Origin: Owenia fusiformis
Lineage: Eukaryota > Annelida > Polychaeta > Sabellida > Oweniidae
Reading direction: 5' to 3'
Assembly: GCA_903813345.2 (NCBI GenBank)
Contig: CAIIXF020000004.1
Span: forward strand, 12,424,196 to 12,488,195
DNA: 64,000 bases
Part shown: positions 51,916-62,249 of the stretch, one piece after another
Layout: each line of letters starts with the position of its first letter
Numbering within the stretch: position 1 is the stretch's first letter
The notes under the pieces: generated by a model
The model's database searches: none
What the model was told of the DNA's origin: nothing
The model's input: the letters and a program-made list of their open reading frames with translations, nothing else
Program-made: the position numbers and the translations under genes

Positions 51916-52591
51916 TAAATTGCAAGAATTCATTATTTCAAACATTTTTTAAATTTTACTTTGTTTTGATTTTTGATCTTGTAAAACTACTCTATGTTTA
52001 TTATATCTTTGCATATTAACTACATGCATTAATATGGAACAATAAACTTGCCTGAAAAAAGAAAAGAGCGCAGAAAGAAGACTGTGCGTGATCTTTTATG
52101 ATGGGTAAAACTTTCTCATTTGCCCTTTTTAATATTATTACGACTTCCGATCTTTTTTTATGTATGCATTTTGAAATTGAAAAAAAAATAGACTGAGAAG
52201 CCCAGTCCTTCAAAAATTGAATTTAACGAAGAATCAACTGATGCTAGCCTTTCAGTTGAATGTACTTTAATCGCATAAAACATCAAGAGAACGACATATA
52301 TTCAATTATTGATTTAATGCATTAAAAAGGTAAACATAAAATCTAGGCATACTATAATATAGATTACTAATATTGTGTTTGTAACCCGATAAATATTAAT
52401 ACTCTTACAGTTATAGATTTCTCATATTACCTTCACGATTCAACAATTTATTTTATTTATTGCTACATCACTCCCAGCTAGTAAAAAAGTTTGTCCCAAA
52501 CATAAATTATAAACATTGAATAAATGAAACTCACTGTTTACTTTGCAAGAATGTGTGTATTTAAATTATTAAATTGAACAAATACAATGTA

Positions 52592-53114
52592 TAGTGAAAT
52601 TATTATATCTGAACTTCTCTCACATATTAAGGCCAGGGTGCATGTTCGGAATTTGTCTGCATTCCTCAATTGAGTCACATGCTATTTTCAAACAGGAATC
52701 ACTCCTTCCCCACTCTGGCTACATGTTCCAGTTTTGCACAAAGAGTGCACTTATGTGCCTAGAAAAGACTTGTGAGAAGATTTGTTTTGTAAAATGTATA
52801 TAAAATGAGAAAATTCAGTGAAAACATTTTCTGAATGTTTTCACTGAATTTTCTTGTTTTTATACATTTTATCAAAACATTCTTCTTTAAATTCTTTCTA
52901 GGTACATTAGTGCACTCGTTGTGCAAAAGTGAGAGATGCAGACATTGTGGGGAAGGAGTGATTCCTGTTTGAAAAATAACACGTGACCCTATTGAGGGTT
53001 GCAGCAAAATTCCGAACATGCACCCTGATCTTAAGAAAACTTGAAATATGAACACCTGTTAATCTGAGTACTTTTGGGCTGGTAAGTGATTTTCAGATAA
53101 GACAGGGTTTACTG
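52592..53114. mobile_element. Pogo-like MITE host split by a 400-bp hairpin element
   Basis: Left remnant TAGTGAAATTATTATATCTG, right remnant CTTGAAATATGAACACCTGT to GACAGGGTTTACTG. Continuous with other family members once the insert is ignored. Confidence 0.6.
52631..53030. mobile_element. 400-bp long hairpin element at a TTAA site
   Basis: Termini GGCCAGGGTGCATGTTCGGA and TCCGAACATGCACCCTGATC, TTAA on both sides (52627-52630 and 53031-53034). The two halves pair along most of their length; the centre is a perfect 19-bp stem (GAAAATTCAGTGAAAACAT) with a 7-nt loop. TTAA suggests piggyBac- or Kolobok-type mobilisation. Confidence 0.75.
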
Positions 53115-53576
53115 TTATGTGTTATTTGAAAAGATTACATGATTCTGCAAGTAATAATATCTTACTTGGATCTTGGGTCTTAATATCATATTTCGAGTAA
53201 AGTATAGTTTACAGGTTTGTATAGGTCTTTGATTGATGCTTTAGATGTTATTGTATGATAAATTAGTCAGTACAAAAATAAATCTTCTTATATATGAATA
53301 AGCTTTTACCCCTTTCCCTTATCAGCTACCCCCTACCCCAAATTTGGAATAACGTCTAAGCTCATCCTTTATGAGAATGCCACTGTCTTTGGCTAGATAC
53401 AACATTCGTGCAGAAAAAATGAAATTCAATGTAATGTAGATATAGCTAGACAAATGCAAATTGAATATAAATAAAAATATTGATTTAATAGGCACTAATA
53501 TTTAACACAAACTTTAACCATTATCATCTCATATGCGGATTAAGGTCTTCCTTCCTGGTAACTGAAGAGTAAAATA

Positions 53577-53745
53577 ATAGGCGGTCATGTTTTAAAATGC
53601 AAAATAGAATGGAAAAGAGAGGAATAAACATGGAAAAAAGCAAACAGGCATATATTGAATACCCTAAATTGTATAGAAATGCAAGAAAATCAAGCAGTTC
53701 ATTCAAATTTAAGAGAGAATAAGATTAAAATATGCATGATAAAAA
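53577..53745 (+). repeat. Abundant dispersed repeat
   Basis: GGCGGTCATGTTTTAAAATG through CCCTAAATTGTATAGAAATG to TTAAGAGAGAATAAG. Confidence 0.72.
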
Positions 53746-53929
53746 GAGATGTAAGATGTCAAGTTAATGATGTCAAGTTAATGATTTTAATTTATGAAAT
53801 TCCTAACATGTGAAAGATTTTAAGTAAGTACTTTAGAATCTAGAAATAAATTGAACTATAAGAATTAAGCACAAAGTAGAACACCTAAATAAGGAGAACA
53901 CCTCTATAAGCAGAACACCTTTTCAAGAT

Positions 53930-54960
53930 TAAAACCACTGCAAGTAAAACCTTTATACAGATAGAAGTACCTGTTTAAGTGTAAAACCTCTGAAAGTGGA
54001 ACACCTGTATAATATTTAAGTGTAAAACCTTTGTAACTAGAAATACCTATTTAAGTGTAAAACCTCTGAAAGTGGAACACCTGTATAATATATAAGTGTG
54101 AAACCTTTGTAACTAGAAATACCTATTTAAGTGTAAAACCTCTGAAAGTGAAACACCTGTATAATATTTAAGTGTAAAACCTTTGTAACTAGAAATACCT
54201 ATTTAAGTGTAAAACCTTTGTAACTAGAAATACCTATTTAAGTGTAAAACTTCTGAAAGTGGAACACCTGTATAGAATATAAGTGTAAAACCTTTGTAAC
54301 TAGAAATACCTCTTTAAGTGTAAAACCTCTGAAAGTGGAACACCTGTGTAATATATAAGTGTAAAACCTTTGTAACTAGAAATACTTCTTTAAGTGTAAA
54401 ACCTCTGAAAGTGGAACACCTGTGTAATATATAAGTGTAAAACCTTTGGAACTAGAAAAACCTATTTAAGTGTAAAACCTCTGAAAGTGGAACACCTGTA
54501 TAATATATAAGTGTAAAACCTTTGGAACTAGAAATACCTATTTAAGTGTAAAACCTCTGAAAGTGGAACACCTGTGTAATATATAAGTGTAAAACCTTTG
54601 TAACTAGAAATACTTCTTTAAGTGTAAAACCTCTGAAAGTGGAACACCTGTGTAATATATAAGTGTAAAATCTTTGGAACTAGAAATACCTATTTAAGTG
54701 TAAAACCTCTGAAAGTGGAACACCTGTATAATATATAAGTGTAAAACCTTTGGAACTAGAAATACCTCTTTAAGTGTAAAACCTCTGAAAGTGGAACACC
54801 TGTGTAATATATAAGTGTAAAACCTTTGTAACTAGAAATACCTATTTAAGTGTAAAACCTCTGAAAGTGGAACACCTGTATAATATATAAGTGTAAAACC
54901 TTTGGAACTAGAAATACCTATTTAAGTGTAAAACCTCTGAAAGTGGAATACCTGTTTAGT
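53930..54960. repeat. 76-bp minisatellite
   Basis: Unit CCTCTGAAAGTGGAACACCT, GTATAATATATAAGTGTAAA, ACCTTTGTAACTAGAAATAC, about 13 units at regular 76-bp spacing with one partial unit near 54200. No ORF. Confidence 0.9.
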
Positions 54961-55105
54961 AACACCTATATGTAAGTGAAAATCCTTACAAGGAAAACAC
55001 TTCAGAGTCTGATAACCCATTGATTTAATGTTAAATGAACCTCTGTAAGCGAAACACCTCCCAAGGGGAATATATATTTTGTAGGTACCAAAGATGTTCT
55101 GCTTA

Positions 55106-55245
55106 TGCCTTGGTCACATATGCTCCGATTTTCACTACGGCGCCCGGCCGATTGAGTATTTTGTTCAAAATTGAATACAATATTGAACAAAACACTCAAT
55201 CGGGCGGGCGCCGGCCGATGGATCGGAGCATATGTGACCCAGGCA
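55106..55245. mobile_element. 140-bp hairpin MITE with TTA flanks (PIF/Harbinger-like)
   Basis: Arms TGCCTTGGTCACATATGCTC / GAGCATATGTGACCCAGGCA; inner arms CGATTGAGT.TTTTGTTCAA also pair. TTA lies at both ends (55103-55105 and 55246-55248), the 3-bp duplication typical of PIF/Harbinger. GC-rich compared with its surroundings. Confidence 0.72.
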
Positions 55246-55689
55246 TTACACAGATTTTCTAACCTACATTCTTACAGAGATAGTAAAATGCTGTAAAATT
55301 CACCATGTGTCTGTCTTATATTTAGTTCAGTATAGTACAATACACCTTTTTGTACTGCAACCTTACCATTGTAAGCCATTATTCACTTGGCTATCTACAA
55401 CTATAATTGGTAGCTGACTGGTATAAATTAGCCTTCAATAAATCTAGACTGCAGTAATTACTGAATTCTAAATATTTAGTTTATCAAATGGATGTATAGG
55501 TAGATAGTTAGGTATATACTGTCAGAGTGTGGAGTTAAGTTAAAGCCATGGGATTCACATACTGTTAAACCAGTTTATTCCATCAGTCATAGTATGATGT
55601 ACCTTAATGGATCAAGATGGGGGTTCAGTGCTTTCATTTAGGTATTTCACTCATAAGTTAAAGCACGGCTTATATTTATGCGTATATAG

Positions 55690-55850
55690 CTCAGACCTGT
55701 AGCCAGAATTTTCCAAGTAGGGTTCACTTTTCCCAAAAATTCTAGGGGGATTCACTTTGGCAAATTTGGCCAAAAATCACTCAAAAAATAGTCAGAATGG
55801 TGAAAAACTGCATGATTTTGTAAGAAATGTTGGCCTACGGGCCTGTAGCT
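55690..55850 (+). repeat. CCCGTAGCCAGG-type repeat, decayed
   Basis: CCTGTAGCCAGAATTTTCCA, GGGTTCACTTTT, AAAAACTGCATGATTTTG, CTACGGGCCTGTAG. Confidence 0.6.
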
Positions 55851-56116
55851 ATACGTTATAAGTATAAGTGGATTGAAATTTGGCGTTTCACAAAATGAAG
55901 TACTTATCAGCTTACAGGTATAGAATTTGTATATTTCATTGATCAATTTTTATATTCTTTTCGCCAAGAATGAATTATTGTCGCCTCCAAATTCCCTGTT
56001 TATAGGGTGGATTGGAAAGTTATATGACTTCATGCCAAATATTCGTATAAATGTAGATGCGCTGCGCAACAAGCGATGACATAGTACACACCGATTATAA
56101 GTTATAAACATGCTTA

Positions 56117-56325
56117 TAAGTGCTTTGCGAAATCTTTTTTATAATTATTATTTTTTATAATCTTTTATTTTATTTTTTCACTTTGTTTATTGTACAGTTA
56201 TATAAAACAGGTCTACCCAGCCTATTTTAGGCTTATGGGGCACATTGTACAATATATTTGAAAACAATATACATGTAAGTGCTTTGCGAAATCTTTTTTA
56301 TAATTATTATTTTTTATAATCTTTT
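56117..56325 (-). mobile_element. Short LINE 3' end insertion with about 50-bp target duplication
   Basis: A 50-bp direct repeat (TAAGTGCTTTGCGAAATC...) occupies 56117-56166 and 56276-56325. The 109 bp between reads, on the minus strand, a 3' UTR-like sequence (GCCTAAAATAGGCTGGGTAG) ending in AATAAAC and an AAAAATAAAAT tail. Confidence 0.65.
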
Positions 56326-57930
56326 TTTTTACAGTGGGGGTACAGTGGGGTATGGGTGGGGTCACAAAGGCTTGTGTGGCTAGACTACCCCAAGTATTCT
56401 GAGATTAGCCTTACAGCAGTGTAATTTTATTCAAGGGCAGGATGGAGGTTTACAAGGCCACTATGTTATTTGACTCCAGGGCAGGGTAAAAGTACATGTT
56501 TCTCACATTCATTGATCAGATCAAAATTGGATTCAGATTTAGTTTCATCCAAACTTGATGAGATTTTCTTGTTAAACCTGTATCTTGTATCTACAGATTA
56601 GTCATATATTTTGAAATCATCTCTTAACATGGCAGGGTCAAAGCAGATTTCAAATACTGTAATAATGCTTGCTGAAAGGTATTTTGATTACAGTACTTGC
56701 AGATCTGATTGGGCAGCTATAACATGGGCGTAGGTAGGTGGTGGGTAGGGGGTGCATCCCCCACCCCCACAAAAAAGAAAAAGGCAATTTTGTAATTTGC
56801 TTAGAATGTACCATGTACAATGTAACAATGAACCCCTACCCCCCCCCCTTTTTGGGGCTCTCTTCTCTCCCTGTATAAGTTAGCTGACCAAATCTAGTTA
56901 GGAAATATCAAAGAGTATTTCTTATTCAAAAAGTGCTGATTAACTCAAAGTCAAATTCATTTCAATTGGTAATGTTTCTCCAATGTGAATTACCTTTTAG
57001 GCACACTAGAGTCTAGTACTAACTTTGCAGATGACACTCTCTTTTAAGCAAGTGAAACCAAACCATTTAGTGCTACTTATTTACAAGGCAGCTCAGTTCC
57101 AAGTTTGACAAAATCATTATGACTTCTCTAGCTTGTACTGGGGACTGTATTAGCATGTTAGAAAGGGTAAATTGGAATATAAAAAGCAACTCCTGCAAAT
57201 GTTAAGTGTACTATAGTATCCACCAGGATCTGTATGTCTAATAATAGGGAGTAAAGTCTATGATCATGTACTTCGAAGAAATGGATCGGAATAAACCACT
57301 AACTTAGTAGTCTCAAGCTTTGTATAATAACCCCTTATACCTCATAGTATTGTTGGTGTAGTGTATGGGTAAAAGGTATGAAGTTTTTATATTTAAAGGT
57401 ACGGTCTCGTCCTAAATATTCTATATAAAGCCTCATGGGGAAAGAAGAAATATTCTCCATCATATTCTCATTTTATTTAGAGTGTAGTACATGGTTTTGA
57501 ATCCCAGGGTATAAAAATCATCAATTTAAATAACTCTTGTTTATGTTTTTTTAACAAACTTTACAAAGTTACTTCTTTTTTTTGTGGTAGTTGGGTGCAT
57601 AGCCAATGTCTAAATCTTGTTAAGTTGCTTGAAAATCGTGGGTTTCATTGATGGTAATCAAGGTATATGATATGTCATTTAGTCATTAACTGAATTCGTG
57701 TCTTTCATATCATATCCAAATAGGTTTTGATGTAGAAAATCATGATATACAATTTACCTTAAAATGCTAACTTTGTGACAATATATATCAAGCCAATCAA
57801 ATGATTTGATTTATTGTGATATCATAATAGTAAATTTTAACCTTCACGCTCGTTTCTGCTGATCATTTTTTCTGAAAATGAATCCCTGCGGTGATTCGTG
57901 ATTTATTTATATCACCTATAAGAAAAATGT

Positions 57931-58096
57931 CAGGGTCATGTTTAAAATTATGAAATAGAGTAGAAAGGAGTGGAATTTGCAAGAAATAAAGTAAACAGGC
58001 ATGTAGTTAACACTTTAAATTGTATAGAAATGCAAGAAAATCAGTTATTTCATTGATATTTAGGCAAGAAATGTGGGGAAATTGGCATGACCTGAA
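57931..58096 (+). repeat. Abundant dispersed repeat
   Basis: GGTCATGTTTAAAATTATGA, GTAAACAGGCATGTAGTTAA, TTGTATAGAAATGCAAGAAA; near full length. Confidence 0.72.
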
Positions 58097-58469
58097 ATGT
58101 AGATTATAGGGAGGGTTGACTTCTCTTTCCTCTTTCCATTAGTTCTTCTTCTATAAAAATATCCCAGCCAAATTACATCATCATTTTCAGCGATTATTCA
58201 CGTTTAAAGTAGAAAAAGTACATCTTAGATTCTGAGATAATTCAGAGCTATAGGAAGTTACTGCAAAATAGTTTTTTATCTTTGAAAATTGAAACAATCT
58301 CTTTAGGATGATCTTAAAGATACTGTATAGTATTCAAAATTCACATGTATATTGTTTCATTTCTCAAAAAATTGAATAAAATTTTATTCCCATCCACCAT
58401 GTCTCTATTCTCTATGATAATGCTTACCCTGGGACGTTTAGGCAAGTTATCATTACCACACTCTGATAA

Positions 58470-58620
58470 AGACAATCTAGTTCCAGATTAGGCAGGTTTT
58501 GCTTGCATGGTCCAACATACATGTAAGACACTGGTTTTGCCTTGCACCAGATTAGACAGGGTTTGCCTCATTCCAGATTAGACAGGTTTTGCTTGATGTC
58601 CAGATTAGACAGGTTAACTA
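58470..58620. repeat. Degenerate AGATTAGACAGGTTTTGC repeats
   Basis: Four irregular units; the phrase resembles the right end of the pogo-like MITEs, so this may be an expanded MITE end. Confidence 0.6.
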
Positions 58621-59077
58621 AGTGACCTTAAAACAACCTGCTATGTTTCTAAATACAGTTTTCTGTATGAAATTGTTTTAATGAAGTAGAAAAGGCTGAT
58701 TTATAGTAGCTGCAGCTCTTTTATGTTTGTAGATTTATTTTCTTATGAATGAATTATTGGGCAGCTAAGAATTGTTTCAAAAGTACATTTGGTAATAAAA
58801 TTGAATTATGATCTTTGAAGGAAATCAGTTTGATTATAAATAAATTGATTTGTATTGAGGTTGGGGTAAATGAAATGTTAAAGATGTAGTACCCTTTACG
58901 ATGTTTCTCAAAGGAGTTCGTCTTCTACACTCTATCAATATGGAATATGGAAGCTCTGATCCAGACTATCCAATCAGATTTTGCTCTCTGCATGGCTAAG
59001 AGCAATCTGATTCTCATCTTTCAGTTAGCATTTGGCAAACTCCCATTTTTTACAATCATAATCATTTTTTTCTCTTT

Positions 59078-59530
59078 CTCCAGTATAAGATTGTAACTCC
59101 CAGCCCTCTCTACATAGTTGTATCCATAGCTCATATTCTGAGTTTGCTCTCTACATTCTGCTACTACTCAGCTGTTTTCAAACTAGCGATGGAAACTGAT
59201 AGACGGCAAATTCCCATTTTGCAATCAGGTCTCTTTTTTCTAATTTTAGACTCTAGCCCCCACACCACCATTTTAACCAAAGCTCATATTCTGAGTTTTC
59301 TCTCTCCATTCTGCTACTACTTGGCTGTTTTCAAACTCACAATAGGAACTGATAGACGGCAAATTCCCATTTTGCAATCAATTATAAATCTGTCCCTTTT
59401 TTCTAATTTTAGACTCTAGCCCCCACACTACCATAAACCAAAGCTCATATTCTGAGTTTGGTTTCTCCATTCTGTTACTGCTCATCTTTTTTCAAACTAG
59501 CAATGGGAACTCGATATTAAGCTTTGATCT
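59078..59530. repeat. About 155-bp tandem triplication
   Basis: GCTCATATTCTGAGTTT at 59129, 59282 and 59443, with TGATAGACGGCAAATTCCCA and CTCTAGCCCCCACAC in the units. Confidence 0.85.
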
Positions 59531-59674
59531 CTTTCTAAGATCTAAAAGAAGGTCTGCTAGATCAAAATGACCCCCTCCCATCCACTTATTAAATATTTAT
59601 AAGCATCAGTACCTTAGTAATTTCCCAGTGGAGAATGTATTGTACAATCATTGGAAGACTAATCTATCAATTTG

Positions 59675-59830
59675 TCTATCATATTTGAATCAATGTCTCT
59701 CTAAAATTTGAATGAAGTATCTGATTTTCTTGCATTTCTGTTCAATTTAGAATGTTGACTACATGGCTGTTTACTTTATTCCTTGCATATTTCACTTTTT
59801 ACCACTCTATTTTGCATTTCAAAACATGAC
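59675..59830 (-). repeat. Abundant dispersed repeat
   Basis: TCTCTCTAAAATTTGAATGA, TTGCATTTCTGTTCAATTTA, GCATTTCAAAACATGACCAT; near full length. Confidence 0.72.
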
Positions 59831-59944
59831 CATGAAGCTTGATATATTCTTTTCTCTGGATCGTAAACAACTCAATTTCTCTATCTGTCGACTGTATTTC
59901 ATGCTTCAGTGACATTTTATTGTTTTCTCAGAAATCTATTGTCA

Positions 59945-60115
59945 TGGCGCTTATATTTTAAAATTCAAAAACAGAGAAAATGAGAGAAAGTTTCAAGAAA
60001 TACACAAAATAAAAATAACGGGATACCCTAAGTTTATAAAAAATGTTAAGATTTTAGAAATTTTATTCAAATTTTTGAGAGAAAATCACTGCTAAAGGCA
60101 TGAAAAAATGTTAAT
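59945..60115 (+). repeat. Abundant dispersed repeat, diverged
   Basis: TATTTTAAAATTCAAAAACA, TTTTATTCAAATTTTTGAGA. Lies about 115 bp from an opposite-strand copy, forming an inverted pair. Confidence 0.6.
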
Positions 60116-60584
60116 TTTTGTACAGTTTTCAGTGAAATATTACAATACTATATGATGTTCTCGTACAGTAATGGATTATACGAATCACCCTTGGATTAAA
60201 GTTCATGCTCATTCCATGGGAATCCATTCCATTTCTCTCTTTTAAGGCAGAATTCTGCAAAATCTCACAATCACTTTATATATTTTGAAAATTATTTGTT
60301 TTAAGTTTTGTTATTGATTTTTGTTTGTAGTGCTTTTTATTAATTATTCATTTTTATACATGACCCTACGATGACATCAGTTTATTCATTTCTAACATGA
60401 CATCAGTTTATCATATGTTTTATTTGAGATCATGAAATGAGGCTATTCCGTAAATGAAATGGAACAAGTTCATATTTCTCTTCTCAAATTGCTAGTTTTA
60501 GCTTATAGTTTTGTATTTTATGATAGACTGTAGTGACCAATACTAAGTATACCCTTTCAAATAGTTTAATTTTTGCCTCTTTAT

Positions 60585-61080
60585 AAGAGAGATCAGATCC
60601 CTATTCCCTTTTTACCCCCTATTCACAGTCTACCCCCTATTAACTTTAAGGGATGGATATAGGGCCTTGATTCAAGACTACACAATAGCCTGGTTGCCAT
60701 ATTGCATTATAAGATATAGACACTGTAACATCTATTCTCTCTCTACCCCATTTTCTCTCTACCCCCTATTCCCTCTGTATCCCCTATTCACAGTCTACCC
60801 CCTATTAACTCTGAAATGTATTAAGGGATGTATATAGGGCCTTGATTCAAGACTACTCAATAGCCTGGTTGCCATATTGCCTGGGAAGATATAGATACTG
60901 TAACATATATTTTCTCTCTACCCCCTATTTTCTCTGAACCCCTATTCATTCTACCCCCTATTAACTCTGAGAGGTATTAAGGGATGGATATAGGGCCTTG
61001 ACTCAAGACTACACAATAGCTGTACCTGGTTGCCATATTGCATGGGAAGATATATGCCAGTCTGATTTCTGGACCATTCT
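60585..61080. repeat. About 160-175 bp tandem triplication
   Basis: TACCCCCTATTAACT, GGATATAGGGCCTTGA and TAGCCTGGTTGCCATATTGC recur three times. Confidence 0.85.
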
Positions 61081-61307
61081 GGTTCCAATCTGCAGAAAGA
61101 TATGAGGTCAAGTTTACAACATTAACCACAAATAAGTATATGTGCAGTTTGACTTCAATACAATTATTAGGATGAATTATATTGTTTGTCTTATGTAAGC
61201 TTAATTGTTAAAGTAGTTCTTGAAAGTGTGCACTATCTAAATAGTTAATCCTTCACCACCTTTGGCAGTGTTTCCTATTTACACTGTTTACAGTGAAACC
61301 ATGCCTT

Positions 61308-61768
61308 ATAGCTTTACCAATTAATCTGATTTTGCTTAAAAGAGAGCTTCGTCTACAATATACAAGGCTAGATAGCAATAAGGATAGGAATACACCAGTT
61401 TAACAATTTGCCATCTTGATTCATTTAAGTTCTTCATATGACTGAAGGAATGTAATACTCTTCTCCAATTAGTCTGATTTTGCTTAAAAGAGAGCTTCGT
61501 CTACAATATACAAGGCTAGATAGCAATAAGGATAGGAATACACCAGTTTAACAATTTGCCATCTTGATTCATTTAAGTTCTTCATATGACTGAAGGAATG
61601 TAATACTCTTCTCCAATTAGTCTGATTTTGCTTAAAAGAGAGCTTCGTCTACAATATACAAGGCTAGATAGCAATAAGGATAGGAATACACCAGTTTAAC
61701 AGTTTGCCATCTTGATTCATTTAAGTTCTCCAATTAGTTTAATTTTGCTTTAAAGAGAGCTTCATGTG
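61308..61768. repeat. 148-bp tandem array (nearly four copies)
   Basis: Three near-identical units (TCTGAT at 61325, 61473 and 61621) and a partial fourth. Each contains CTTAAAAGAGAGCTTCGTC, identical to a stretch near the end of the TATA-containing element at 42016-42386. Confidence 0.9.
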
Positions 61769-61959
61769 CATGCCATTCAGGGGAGGCCAGTATAGCCCTG
61801 CTTCAAACCTTTAAACTGTCCAGGTTTCTCTTTTAGTCACTGTCTCAGCTTATATTTGCAAATGCAACTTTCGGCTGTCAGCTACCTGATTGACCTAATA
61901 TTTTATGACCAACTCATTTAAATATAAATGGTGCCTGCCACTGTTCAGTGTGGAGAGGT

Positions 61960-62240
61960 ATTCGGTAGAGAGGTGTTCACTACAGAGAGGTGTTTGCTTC
62001 TGATAAATGTTTGACAGAGAGGTTTTCACTACTGATATGTGTTCACCATTAATATGTGTTTACCATTAATATATGTGTCTACTATTAAAATGCATTCACC
62101 ACCAAAAAGTATTTATTGTTACATGAAGATATTCACTAATGATATCTGTTTACTACATGGAGGTGTTCCTTACTTATATGTTTACCACAGAAAAGTGTTT
62201 ATTATAAAGAGGTGTTCACTTCTGGTATGTGTACAAATAT
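61960..62240. repeat. Degenerate about 20-bp GTGTTCACT repeats
   Basis: AGAGAGGTGTTCACT, GATATGTGTTCACCA, ATTAATATGTGTTTACCA and similar. Resembles internal phrases of the pogo-like MITEs. Confidence 0.55.
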
Positions 62241-62249
62241 ATATATAGA

